Source of the DNA: Actinomycetota bacterium
GTDB lineage: Bacteria > Actinomycetota > Actinomycetes > Actinomycetales > Microbacteriaceae
Reading direction: 5' to 3'
Length of the DNA: 52,727 bases
Assembly: GCA_020161315.1 (NCBI GenBank)
Contig: JAIUOH010000023.1
Span: 1 to 52,727 of the forward strand
The notes beneath the pieces are model-generated. The model searched no databases. It saw only the letters and a program-made list of their open reading frames with translations, and had not been told where the DNA came from. Numbering within the stretch: position 1 is the stretch's first letter; each line of letters begins with the position of its first letter. Positions 1-6,943 of this stretch are shown here, one piece after another. The position numbers were made by a program, and so were the translations under genes.

Positions 1-405
1 CGCAGCCGCGGCCACAGCGATGCGGGCGAGGCGACCGTTGCGCTGAATTTTCCGCTGGCGCGCGACCTGGTGCACTTCGAAGAGCTCGCGCTCGCGCAAT
101 ACGCCGAGATCACTCGCACGTTCGGGCAGGTGCGGGGTGTGCACAGCACCTGCATCGCCCTCGCCTGGGTGGCGGCCGGCTGGGTCGACGCGACCATCTC
201 GTTCGAGACGAACTCGTGGGATGTCGCGGCCGGGTGCTTCATCGTCAGGCGGGCCGGTGGGTCCTTTCAGGGCTATCGCGATGGCGCGGAGGTCGCCGAA
301 GGCTCGAGCCACCTCGCCCCGCACTACTACGCGGCGGCGCACAGTGCCGAATACCCGATGCTGCACGAGGTAATGCGCACGCAGAGCCGGCGGCCGTCGG
401 CCTGA
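1..405 (+). CDS. Inositol monophosphatase family protein, C-terminal part
   Basis: The reading frame is open from base 1, so the 5' end lies outside the window; about 134 residues remain. The segment around bases 220-260 reads WDVAAGCFIVRRAGG, which matches the second metal-binding signature of the inositol monophosphatase fold (W-D-x-A-A-G-x-x-I-V-x-x-A-G-G), where the Asp is a Mg ligand. Such enzymes remove phosphate from inositol phosphates, histidinol phosphate or related sugar phosphates in the cytoplasm. The substrate cannot be told from this C-terminal part, and the first metal motif is not in view. The final residues after the fold are short and Arg/Ser-rich. Confidence 0.8.
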   Translation, partial: RSRGHSDAGEATVALNFPLARDLVHFEELALAQYAEITRTFGQVRGVHSTCIALAWVAAGWVDATISFETNSWDVAAGCFIVRRAGGSFQGYRDGAEVAEGSSHLAPHYYAAAHSAEYPMLHEVMRTQSRRPSA

Positions 406-480
406 ACCGGCGCTCGCCGAACGCGAGAACGCGCATTCGCATGGGGCAGATCCCACGCAGAAATGCGGCAGAATAACACC

Positions 481-1056
481 ATGGCCATCGATACTGCCGA
501 GCTGCCAGAGCCGACCGATCCCGAAGACATGCCTCCTGTGAACACGAACCCGGGCTGGCTGAGCGAAGACGAGCTCGCCTTTGTGCGGGGTCGCATGCCG
601 GTGCTCTATGTAGAGGCGGTGCCGGTGCGAGTCGACGGTCAGGGGCAGGTGAACGAGGTCGGGCTGCTCTTGCGGTCGACCCCCGAGGGCGTCATGACGC
701 GAGCGCTCGTCGCGGGGCGTGTGCGGTTCGGCGAAACCGTGCGCGACGCGCTCTTTCGGCACCTCGAGAACGATCTCGGTCCGATGGCGTTTCCGCTCAT
801 TCCAGCGTCGCCCGTGCCCGCGCAGGTCGCTGAGTTCTTTCCGCTCCCGGGCATTTCTGCCTATGTCGACGAGCGCCAGCACGCGGTCTCGCTCGTGTTC
901 GTGGTGCCGGTCACCGGCTCGTGCAGCCCGCGGCAAGACGCACTCGAGATGACGTGGATGTCGCCGGAGGAGGCGCTCGCGCCTGACACGCTCGACGAAC
1001 TCGCTGGCGGTCGCGGCCGACTGCTTCGGCAGGCGCTGGCTTCGGTTGGGTGTTGA
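481..1056 (+). CDS. NUDIX-like family protein (DUF4916)
   Basis: A cytoplasmic protein of 191 residues. After an acidic Pro-rich leader (residues 1-30), residues about 40-185 look like a NUDIX fold: VLYVEAVPVRV strand, an RVRFGETVRDALFRHLENDLG helix in the place of the NUDIX box, and a C-terminal W-MSPEEAL element. The box lacks the usual R-E-x-x-E-E residues, as is typical of the actinobacterial DUF4916 group, so hydrolase activity is uncertain. An ATG 18 bases upstream (463) is in frame; I prefer 481 because the product then starts MAIDTAELPEP. No clear Shine-Dalgarno sequence precedes either start. It stands alone between the phosphatase and the lipoprotein. Confidence 0.75.
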   Translation: MAIDTAELPEPTDPEDMPPVNTNPGWLSEDELAFVRGRMPVLYVEAVPVRVDGQGQVNEVGLLLRSTPEGVMTRALVAGRVRFGETVRDALFRHLENDLGPMAFPLIPASPVPAQVAEFFPLPGISAYVDERQHAVSLVFVVPVTGSCSPRQDALEMTWMSPEEALAPDTLDELAGGRGRLLRQALASVGC

Positions 1057-1269
1057 ACCGCGCGACTGCCTCGGGGGAGCGCCCTCGCTACCGCTGAGTA
1101 GTTTTCGTCCGCTAGTTTGTGTATTGCGTAATCATCGGAGCGTTGGGGCATCAGCTGGGTGCCAACGCGTGGTCGGTGAATCGCTGCTCAACACACAAGT
1201 GAGGATCCCCCCGATGAATATGCACTTCTCACTGCTTCCAAGAGCCAGGCTGCTCCCCGCGCGCTGCGT

Positions 1270-1761
1270 GTGCTTGCAGTTTCGGCGCTCTCGATTGCCG
1301 CGCTCGGCCTCACCGGCTGCTCGGTGCTGAACCAGTTCTTGCCGAGTTCGCAGCCCTCCCGCGATGCAGACACCGGCGAGATCGTTGAGAAACAAGATAA
1401 CGCCGACGTGTTCAGCCTGCGGGTCGGCGACTGCGTCAACACCGACAGCACGATGGCTGATGAGATTTCGGGCTTGCCCATGGTGCCCTGCGATCAGTCG
1501 CACACCGATGAGGTGTACTTCTCGTACATGGTTGAGGGCGACGAGTTTCCGGGGGAAGATGCGATCATCGCCGAGGCCGAGCAGAAGTGCGTTCCGGCCT
1601 TCGAGGAGTTCGTCGGAGCCGGATACCAAGACTCGGCGCTCGATTACTGGCCGATGTACCCGACCGAGGGCTCGTGGTCCGATGGCGACCGCGAGGTGCT
1701 CTGCCTCGTCTACGACCCGTCGGCGGAGACCGTCGGTAGCCTCGCGGGCGCGGCGCGCTAG
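1270..1761 (+). CDS. Septum-formation-type lipoprotein, 5' end apparently frameshifted
   Basis: The frame encodes a short hydrophobic stretch ending in the lipobox LTGC, then a secreted domain of about 145 residues with four conserved-looking cysteines (GDCVNT, PCDQSH, EQKCV, EVLCLVY), the pattern of actinobacterial DUF4190/septum-formation lipoproteins. The only in-frame start is GTG 1270, which removes the positively charged n-region of the signal peptide. The codons just upstream (1231-1269) read TASKSQAAPRALR, exactly what a lipoprotein n-region looks like, but run into a stop at 1177 with no start. An ATG at 1214 with a good Shine-Dalgarno (GTGAGGA, 1199-1205) is in another frame. One lost or gained base between 1217 and 1231 would join them. 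Function beyond an exported lipoprotein is not known. Confidence 0.65.
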   Translation: MLAVSALSIAALGLTGCSVLNQFLPSSQPSRDADTGEIVEKQDNADVFSLRVGDCVNTDSTMADEISGLPMVPCDQSHTDEVYFSYMVEGDEFPGEDAIIAEAEQKCVPAFEEFVGAGYQDSALDYWPMYPTEGSWSDGDREVLCLVYDPSAETVGSLAGAAR

Positions 1762-1785
1762 CCGCAGATCGCCGGGGTGACGCGG

Positions 1786-2616
1786 CTACTCGGTCGCGCT
1801 GCCCCGGTATGCGCTCGGGGTCACTCCGAGCAGCGCCTTGAAGTCTTTCGTGAAGTGCGCGTGGTCGGCATACCCCAGCTCGGTCGCAAGTGCCGCAATG
1901 CTGAGGTTCGGCTGTTCGCGCAGGCGCGCTGCCCCCTCCTGCAGGCGGCGACGTCGAATCATCGAGTGCAGCGAGAGCCCGAAGTAGCGCTCGGCGAGGC
2001 GCTGCAGAGTGCGTGGCGAGGTGTGAAGCATCGGTGCCAGCTGGTCTGCTCGAATGAGCGTTGGATCGGCCAGCACCTCTTCCAGCTTGTTCGCGAGGGC
2101 GGCGTCTGAGCCTGTCTCGGGCTGAGGCACCCGCGCGCTCAACCACGTGCCGAGGGTGACCATTGCGCGCTCGTGCCGAGCATCGGGCGCGAGGTCGGCG
2201 CTCGTCATCGCGTCGACGATCTCGTGCAGCAGGGGAGTGTCATCGAGCTGCAGTGCGCTGTCGTGCAGCTCGTCGAGCTTTCGGCCGAGACCAGCCGCGA
2301 GCGCGTTTGCCGCGGCGGGGCGCAGCAGGGCTCCGACGCACCACCCCGCGCCCTCGAGCACCCGCTCGGAACGTCTCGTCGGCGGGCCGACAAACGCGAT
2401 GCCGTTCGCTTCGATCGCGAGATTGCACGCCGGAAACGGCAGTACCCGCTGCACCGAGCGTTCGCCTGCATCAAGTCGCCACTCGGGAATCCAGAACCAG
2501 CGCACCGCGTGCGCGAGGTGAGCGGCTGGGGTGTAGCGATGAAACTCCGGCAGGTTCCGAGGGTACAGAACGCCCCGCTGCTGCTGCTGTGGGTCTCGCT
2601 GCTCCTGCTGTCCCAT
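1786..2616 (-). CDS. AraC family transcriptional regulator
   Basis: A 276-residue regulator. The C-terminal 110 residues hold the paired helix-turn-helix of AraC proteins: IRADQLAPMLHTSPRTLQRL for the first and LSIAALATELGYADHAHFTK for the second, followed by the typical F-K-x-x-x-G-V-T-P-S-A-Y-R ending. The N-terminal 150 residues (VLPFPACNLAIEANG, then a G-W-C-V-G-A-L-L-R-P-A-A element) resemble the DUF6597 sensor domain. The start chosen is the ATG at 2616 (MGQQEQRD), next to an AGGG; a longer frame to 2841 would run into the neighbour. It is divergent from the VOC gene at 2700 with 83 bp between them, so it may control that gene. Confidence 0.88.
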   Translation of the reverse strand: MGQQEQRDPQQQQRGVLYPRNLPEFHRYTPAAHLAHAVRWFWIPEWRLDAGERSVQRVLPFPACNLAIEANGIAFVGPPTRRSERVLEGAGWCVGALLRPAAANALAAGLGRKLDELHDSALQLDDTPLLHEIVDAMTSADLAPDARHERAMVTLGTWLSARVPQPETGSDAALANKLEEVLADPTLIRADQLAPMLHTSPRTLQRLAERYFGLSLHSMIRRRRLQEGAARLREQPNLSIAALATELGYADHAHFTKDFKALLGVTPSAYRGSATE

Positions 2617-2687
2617 GGTCCCTGCCCGCACCTGACTCAACGTTGAACGTGGCGCAAATATGCAAGCGGCGCACGCGATCCTGATCC

Positions 2688-2693
2688 TACGCT
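2688..2693 (+). promoter_or_regulatory. -10 element TACGCT, leaderless start of VOC gene
   Basis: TACGCT is followed by exactly six bases and then the ATG at 2700. With transcription starting about seven bases after the -10 element, the mRNA would begin at the start codon. No Shine-Dalgarno sequence is present. No good -35 is seen. Confidence 0.5.
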
Positions 2694-2699
2694 GAAGCC

Positions 2700-3203
2700 A
2701 TGAGCACTTCAGAGCACCGCGCCGCAACCGGCGCCCACACCACCAATGGAATGCCACACGGGGCGACGAGTCTGACGCCCTTCCTGGCGATCCCGCGCGC
2801 TGCAGATGCGATTGCGTTCTATCGCGACGTGTTTGGGGCACGGCTCATCGATGCGACCGAGATGGGCGGCGTCGTCGCGCATGCCGACCTCGACTTCGGC
2901 ACCGGGCACCTGCAGCTCGGTGAGCCTATGCCCGACTATCACCTGGTCGCGTCGCCTGAGGGCGAAGACGACTGCTATTCGATGGGCATCTACGTGCCAG
3001 ACGTCGACGCCGTCGTCGAGCGCGCGGTCGCGGCGGGTGCAGTCGTGCGCGAGCCGCCGGCCGACTTCGTGTCGGGCGACCGCTTTGCGAGCATCCGGGA
3101 TCCGTTCGGGGTGCGGTGGTCGGTCATGACGCGGGTCGAGGATCTCTCAGAGCAAGAGAGCGCCGATCGCGTGCGGGAGTGGGCACGGAGTTTTCAGGGG
3201 TGA
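2700..3203 (+). CDS. VOC family (glyoxalase/PhnB-like) protein
   Basis: 167 residues. Residues about 25-145 carry the PhnB-type vicinal oxygen chelate pattern: SLTPFLAIPRAADAIAFYRDVFGA at the start, HLQLGEP in the middle, and DRFASIRDPFGVRWSVMTR at the end. These small cytoplasmic proteins bind a metal with side chains from two beta-alpha-beta-beta-beta modules; substrates vary widely and cannot be named here. The last codons and the stop (3201-3203) lie inside the first of two duplicated hairpins, so the end of the gene is also part of its terminator. It is divergent from the AraC regulator. Confidence 0.85.
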   Translation: MSTSEHRAATGAHTTNGMPHGATSLTPFLAIPRAADAIAFYRDVFGARLIDATEMGGVVAHADLDFGTGHLQLGEPMPDYHLVASPEGEDDCYSMGIYVPDVDAVVERAVAAGAVVREPPADFVSGDRFASIRDPFGVRWSVMTRVEDLSEQESADRVREWARSFQG

Positions 3204-3308
3204 ACGCATCGCGTTCACCAAACTCCGTGCCGGGCCCACCGGCCCGGGAGTTTTCAGGGGTGAACGCATCGCGTTCACCAAACTCCGTGCCGGGCCCACC
3301 GGCCCGGG
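3183..3308. repeat. Tandem 60-bp duplication carrying two hairpins per unit
   Basis: Bases 3187-3248 are repeated without a mismatch at 3247-3308 (period 60). Each unit contains GGTGAACGC-atc-GCGTTCACC (3199-3219) and CCGGGCC-cacc-GGCCCGG (3230-3247). In the first copy the outer arms GCACGGAGTTT (3183-3193) and AAACTCCGTGC (3220-3230) extend the stem, with a five-base bulge. There is no T-tract. The element lies between two convergent genes and probably ends transcription from both sides. Confidence 0.85.
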
Positions 3309-3341
3309 CATTCGACGCCTGAGCGGCACAAGCCTGAGCGG

Positions 3342-3803
3342 TCAGCGTTTGCGCCACACGATGAGGTGGCTGCGCGAGAACGAGCGCGAGCATTTTGCGC
3401 ACGAGGTTTCGCGGCTTGGCTGCCGAAACTTCGCGTGTTCGTGGCCCGCGGGGCAGACCCCCAACCAGGGAGCGAGTTCGTGCGCGATCTCGCCGTCGTG
3501 CGTGCGGCCGCCGACGTAGCCGAGCTCGCGCGCGATGCGCTTCCACTTCGGGCCGTGTGCCGCGTCTGAGCCGGCGATCGCGTGGGCCACCTCGTGCAGC
3601 AAGATCTGGTGAATCTCGTCATCGTCGAACTTCGCGGCGAGGTAGCGGGAGACGGTGATGCGGCGATCGGTGTAGTTGCAGAGGCCTGCTCGCCGCTTCG
3701 CGTGATCGAAGCCGAACGACCAGCTGCCTTGCCCGTGCAGGGGCTCGAGATGCAGCCGGATGAGCGCCTCGGCCCAGACCCGCACCCGGTCGAGCTCAGC
3801 CAC
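3342..3803 (-). CDS. SprT-like domain zinc metalloprotease-type protein
   Basis: 153 residues from the GTG at 3803, which follows an AGGGTG and begins nine bases after the stop of the upstream gene. The core is HEVAH (residues 70-74) with a third histidine in AAHGPKW (83), the zinc site of the SprT/Spartan fold. A C-terminal zinc-ribbon-like segment follows (CPAGHEHAKF and CAKC). SprT-like proteins resemble proteases that cut DNA-bound proteins; the cellular role of small bacterial ones is unknown. It is the last gene of the mycoredoxin - spermidine-synthase-like - SprT operon. Confidence 0.85.
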   Translation of the reverse strand: MAELDRVRVWAEALIRLHLEPLHGQGSWSFGFDHAKRRAGLCNYTDRRITVSRYLAAKFDDDEIHQILLHEVAHAIAGSDAAHGPKWKRIARELGYVGGRTHDGEIAHELAPWLGVCPAGHEHAKFRQPSRETSCAKCSRSFSRSHLIVWRKR

Positions 3804-3811
3804 GGTGCACC

Positions 3812-4669
3812 CTAGCCACGGCCGAACACCTCTGCCGGCGGCTCTGGGCTCGGCACCGCCTCGACGTCGGTTACGGCGCGAGCGCCGCGAAGCCATTCGT
3901 CGAGTTCGCGGCCCACGAGCATGCGCGCCGGGTGCGGGCCGCCCGCAAGCAGCCTGGGCAGCCACTCGAGTTCATGATCGACGTTAGAGTTCGAAGCGAG
4001 CAGCACGACGTTGCCGAATCGACGCCCCTTGAGGGTCTGGGGTTCGCCGACCGCCGCAACGGTGCCGAACACCGCCTCGAGCGTCGCCACCTGCGAGCGG
4101 GTGAACGCCTGGCCAGTGCCGTCGGTCGTGTTGACCACCACCAGCCCATCGGGGGCGAGCAGGGGAGCGATCAGCTCGTAGAACTCGACGCTCGACACAT
4201 GCGCCGGGGTGCGCGACCCGGCGAAGATATCGACCACGACGAGGTCGATCGCGCCGTGCATGCCTTGTGGCAGCTTGCCGAGCACCTCGCGCGCGTCGCC
4301 GTGGCGCACGCGGATGCTTGCCCGCTTCGGCAGCGGCGCCGCCTCTCGCACGAGTTCGACGAGGGCGCTCTCGAGCTCGATGACCTGTTGCCTGCTGCCG
4401 GGTCGGGTTGCCTCGATGTAGCGGGGCAGCGTGAATGCGCCGCCGCCGAGGTGCAGCGCCGAGACGGGCTGACCCGGCGTGCGAAACAGGTCGATCGCAT
4501 GCGCGATGCGGCGCACGTACTCGAAGAAGACCTCGCTCGGGTCGCGCAGATTGACGTGCGACTGCGGGGTGCCGTCAACGAGCAACTGGATCGCGCCGGG
4601 AACCCATCGATCCTCTTCGATCTCGGCGAGCAGCCCCGAGCTCAACGTGACCGGCTCGGGAAGCCTCAC
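3812..4669 (-). CDS. Spermidine-synthase-like methyltransferase-fold protein
   Basis: 285 residues with a Rossmann-type fold: LHLGGGAFTLPRYI (glycine-rich loop), VIELESALVELVR (acidic residue after strand 2), RVRHGDAREVL (strand 3) and IDLVVVDIFAG (strand 4), the order seen in spermidine synthases. It lacks fused membrane segments. Actinobacterial members of this group are often called spermidine synthase, yet the aminopropyl donor site is not verified here, so the substrate is open. The GTG start overlaps the stop of the mycoredoxin gene (GTGA at 4666-4669), which implies coupled translation. Confidence 0.8.
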   Translation of the reverse strand: MRLPEPVTLSSGLLAEIEEDRWVPGAIQLLVDGTPQSHVNLRDPSEVFFEYVRRIAHAIDLFRTPGQPVSALHLGGGAFTLPRYIEATRPGSRQQVIELESALVELVREAAPLPKRASIRVRHGDAREVLGKLPQGMHGAIDLVVVDIFAGSRTPAHVSSVEFYELIAPLLAPDGLVVVNTTDGTGQAFTRSQVATLEAVFGTVAAVGEPQTLKGRRFGNVVLLASNSNVDHELEWLPRLLAGGPHPARMLVGRELDEWLRGARAVTDVEAVPSPEPPAEVFGRG

Positions 4670-4974
4670 GCCGAGGTGCTCGCGGCGAGCCCGAGCTCGT
4701 CGATCTTGTGCTGCATGTCTGCGTTCGAGGGCTCTACCTGGTGGCTGCCGTCGCGGTACAGAATGACGGGAATGTTGGTGCGCCCGCTGATGTCTCGGGC
4801 CACATCGGCGGCCTCGGGGTCTGCGACAAGATCGATGTAGCGGTAGCTAGCGCCTGCGGCGTCGAAGACGCGCTTCGCGCGACGGCAGTCACCGCACCAG
4901 TCGGCACCGAAGATGATGGTCTCTTCGGTTGCGGTGGTTTCTGATGCTGCCTGCGGAGTGCTCTGCTCGTTCAT
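4666..4974 (-). CDS. Mycoredoxin / glutaredoxin-like protein
   Basis: 102 residues, cytoplasmic thioredoxin fold. The redox motif is C-G-D-C (Cys27-Cys30) after the strand TIIFGADW; the cis-proline segment is TNIPVILY, followed by a glycine/acidic patch. This fits the actinobacterial mycoredoxins, which reduce mycothiol-protein mixed disulfides, although these more often have CPYC. It heads a three-gene leftward operon. The ATG is placed six bases after a TACCCT -10 element, suggesting a leaderless mRNA. Confidence 0.82.
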   Translation of the reverse strand: MNEQSTPQAASETTATEETIIFGADWCGDCRRAKRVFDAAGASYRYIDLVADPEAADVARDISGRTNIPVILYRDGSHQVEPSNADMQHKIDELGLAASTSA

Positions 4975-4980
4975 GCTTCA

Positions 4981-4986
4981 AGGGTA
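4981..4986 (-). promoter_or_regulatory. -10 element TACCCT, leaderless start of mycoredoxin operon
   Basis: On the minus strand TACCCT is followed by TGAAGC and then the ATG at 4974. Spacing is six bases and no Shine-Dalgarno sequence is present, so transcription likely starts at the start codon. Confidence 0.5.
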
Positions 4987-5064
4987 CGCCGAGCCCCCGG
5001 CATTCGTCGCCCTCGCTACTACGCTGCGAGCGAGCAGCGCTGCGAATCAACTTGCTCGGCCCGA

Positions 5065-5925
5065 TCAGCCGGTTCTGACCGCAGCACTGAGCTGATTCAC
5101 GCGCGCATCGGCGATCTGCAGGGCTCGCGACTCACGCTGCCTCCGCACGAAGAGGATCGCCTGAAGTGCGAGCTCGGGGTGCGCCGGGGGCGCCGGCGAC
5201 ACGAAGGGCTCGGTCTCGGCGAGCAGCGACGCGGCAACGTGCAGCCGGGCGGCCGGTTCCATCGCGGGCGCATGCGCGAGAAACTGCGTGATTCTGCGGC
5301 TGAGCCGGTCTGGCAGCAGTGCGACGTCTGCGAGCTGTGCCCAACTCTCGAGTTGGGGCGGCAAAACGGCCGGAGCAATCGCCAGCGGTTTCGTGCGCAC
5401 CCGCTGGCAGTACGTGCCCGCGAGCAGGTCACCGAGGCGCTGGGACCGGGGCGAGAACGCCCCCGAGACGATCGCGATGGCACCGAGCGTCATGTAAGTC
5501 TCGAGCACCCCGGTCAGGGCGCGAATGATCGAGTGGCGCATGGTAATGGCACCGCCATCGGTGCGCACGACTCTGCCGCCGATCGCGAGCTTGCCGAGGC
5601 TGCGCCCCCGCATGGCGATCTCGATCGTGCAGGGCAGCACCACCAGAGCGATCACGATGGTGACGACCATGAGGATCCTCGAGGTCGCCTCATCAAGCAA
5701 CCCGAACTCGCCTGCCCACGAACCCAGCCACCCGAAAAGCAGCAGCACCGCGAACGACACCGCAATATCGATCAGCGCACCGAGCGCCCGAAACACCACT
5801 CCCACCGGCTGCACATCGATCGCCACGGCCTCGCCCGAGAGCAGCTCGTGCACGGGGTCGACGTGCACAGAGCCGTGGGATGCGGTGCGGGGAGGCAGCG
5901 GCACGGGGCGAAACTCGGCAGACAT
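5065..5925 (-). CDS. RDD family membrane protein
   Basis: 286 residues. After a cytoplasmic N-terminus, the RDD domain spans residues about 38-180: VGVVFRALGALIDIAVSFAV gives the first arginine and aspartate within membrane helix 1, with further helices at about 85-105 and 145-165, and the typical RGRSLGKLAIGGRVV loop. The C-terminal 100 residues are soluble and rich in Ala, Leu and Arg. RDD proteins have been linked to transport in a few bacteria, but the function here is unknown. The start (5925) is only 16 bp from the start of the divergent SpoIIM-like gene, a pairing commonly seen next to MoxR/DUF58 operons. Confidence 0.88.
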   Translation of the reverse strand: MSAEFRPVPLPPRTASHGSVHVDPVHELLSGEAVAIDVQPVGVVFRALGALIDIAVSFAVLLLFGWLGSWAGEFGLLDEATSRILMVVTIVIALVVLPCTIEIAMRGRSLGKLAIGGRVVRTDGGAITMRHSIIRALTGVLETYMTLGAIAIVSGAFSPRSQRLGDLLAGTYCQRVRTKPLAIAPAVLPPQLESWAQLADVALLPDRLSRRITQFLAHAPAMEPAARLHVAASLLAETEPFVSPAPPAHPELALQAILFVRRQRESRALQIADARVNQLSAAVRTG

Positions 5926-5928
5926 GAC

Positions 5929-5934
5929 TACAGT
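5929..5934 (+). promoter_or_regulatory. -10 element TACAGT, leaderless start of SpoIIM-like gene
   Basis: TACAGT is followed by seven bases and the GTG at 5942. The element starts four bases past the start codon of the divergent RDD gene, so any -35 must lie within RDD coding sequence. Confidence 0.45.
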
Positions 5935-5941
5935 TAATCAG

Positions 5942-6937
5942 GTGGACGCAGATGCGCTGGCCGAGAATCGCCTGCCCGAGTGGCAGCGGCTGAACGAGCT
6001 GAGCCGCAACCCGCACCCGACGGGCGCAGAAGTCGATGAGCTCGTCGCGAGATACCGCTCGGCATCGGCAGACCTTGCCGAGCTCAAGAGCACGGTCGGC
6101 GAATCGCCTCAGGGAGCCTATCTTTCGACAGTGTTGGCTGCGGCGAGACTACGACTCACCGGTTCGCCTCAGAACGTGCTGGTGAGGATCGGCGACTTCT
6201 TCGTCTGGCAGCTCCCGGCGGCGCTCTACCGACTGCGCAAGACGACGGCATGGGTCGCGGCTGTCTTTCTGGCGATTGCCACCATCGTCGCGCTCTGGAT
6301 CGTGTTGAACCCCGCGGTCGTCGACGCGCTCTGGGACGCCGAGACGCTGAAAGCCTACGCCGAAGAAGACTTCACCGGGTACTACACCGAGAATCCGGCG
6401 GCGGTGTTCGCGGGAATGGTGTGGACGAACAACGCGTGGATCGCCGTGCAGTGCGTACTCTTCGGCGTCACCGGCATCTGGCCGGTGTTCTCGATGGTGC
6501 AGAACGCGATGAACCTCGGCCTGGCAGCGGGCAGCATGGCCGCCTACGGCAACTTCGATGTGATGCTGCAGCACATCTTGCCCCACGGCATGCTCGAGCT
6601 GACCGCGCTCTTCGTCGCTGCGGCCGGCGGCCTGCACCTGTTCTGGGCGTGGGTCGCGCCGGGTGAGCGCAGCAGGGCCGAGGCGCTCGCCGCCGGCGGG
6701 CGCTCGCTCGGGACCGTCGCGATCGGCCTGGTGTTCACCCTCGCGCTTGCTGGGCTGGTCGAGGGCTTCGTGACCGGCTGGTGGCTGCCGTGGCCAGTGA
6801 AGATCGCCATCGGCGCAGCGGCCCTCGGCGTGTTTCTCTGGTACATGCTCTTCGTCGGCCGCAGGGCGGCGCGGCACGGCGAGACCGGCGACCTCGTCGA
6901 GTTCGAAGCAGGTACCCCGAAGCTGGTGGCGGGCTAA
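5942..6937 (+). CDS. Stage II sporulation protein M (SpoIIM)-like membrane protein
   Basis: 331 residues. The N-terminal 90 residues are soluble (LPEWQRLNEL, then a helical GAEVDELVARYR segment), followed by five or six membrane segments: about 100-120, 155-185, 210-235, 265-285 and 290-310. The N-x-x-x-A/G-rich NAMNLGLAAGSM segment and LPHGMLELTALF are typical of the SpoIIM family (DUF95). It does not imply sporulation; actinobacterial members occur with MoxR, DUF58 and RDD genes. GTG 5942 is preferred over an in-frame ATG at 5924 because homologous proteins start near the sequence M-D-x-D-A and because of the -10 element seven bases upstream. It converges on the DUF58 gene with six bases between them. 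Confidence 0.88.
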   Translation: MDADALAENRLPEWQRLNELSRNPHPTGAEVDELVARYRSASADLAELKSTVGESPQGAYLSTVLAAARLRLTGSPQNVLVRIGDFFVWQLPAALYRLRKTTAWVAAVFLAIATIVALWIVLNPAVVDALWDAETLKAYAEEDFTGYYTENPAAVFAGMVWTNNAWIAVQCVLFGVTGIWPVFSMVQNAMNLGLAAGSMAAYGNFDVMLQHILPHGMLELTALFVAAAGGLHLFWAWVAPGERSRAEALAAGGRSLGTVAIGLVFTLALAGLVEGFVTGWWLPWPVKIAIGAAALGVFLWYMLFVGRRAARHGETGDLVEFEAGTPKLVAG

Positions 6938-6943
6938 CGGGCC

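Noticed and set aside
3183-3308. CRISPR-like repeats
   Set aside because: Only two units with no spacer variety and strong internal stems; it is a tandem duplication.
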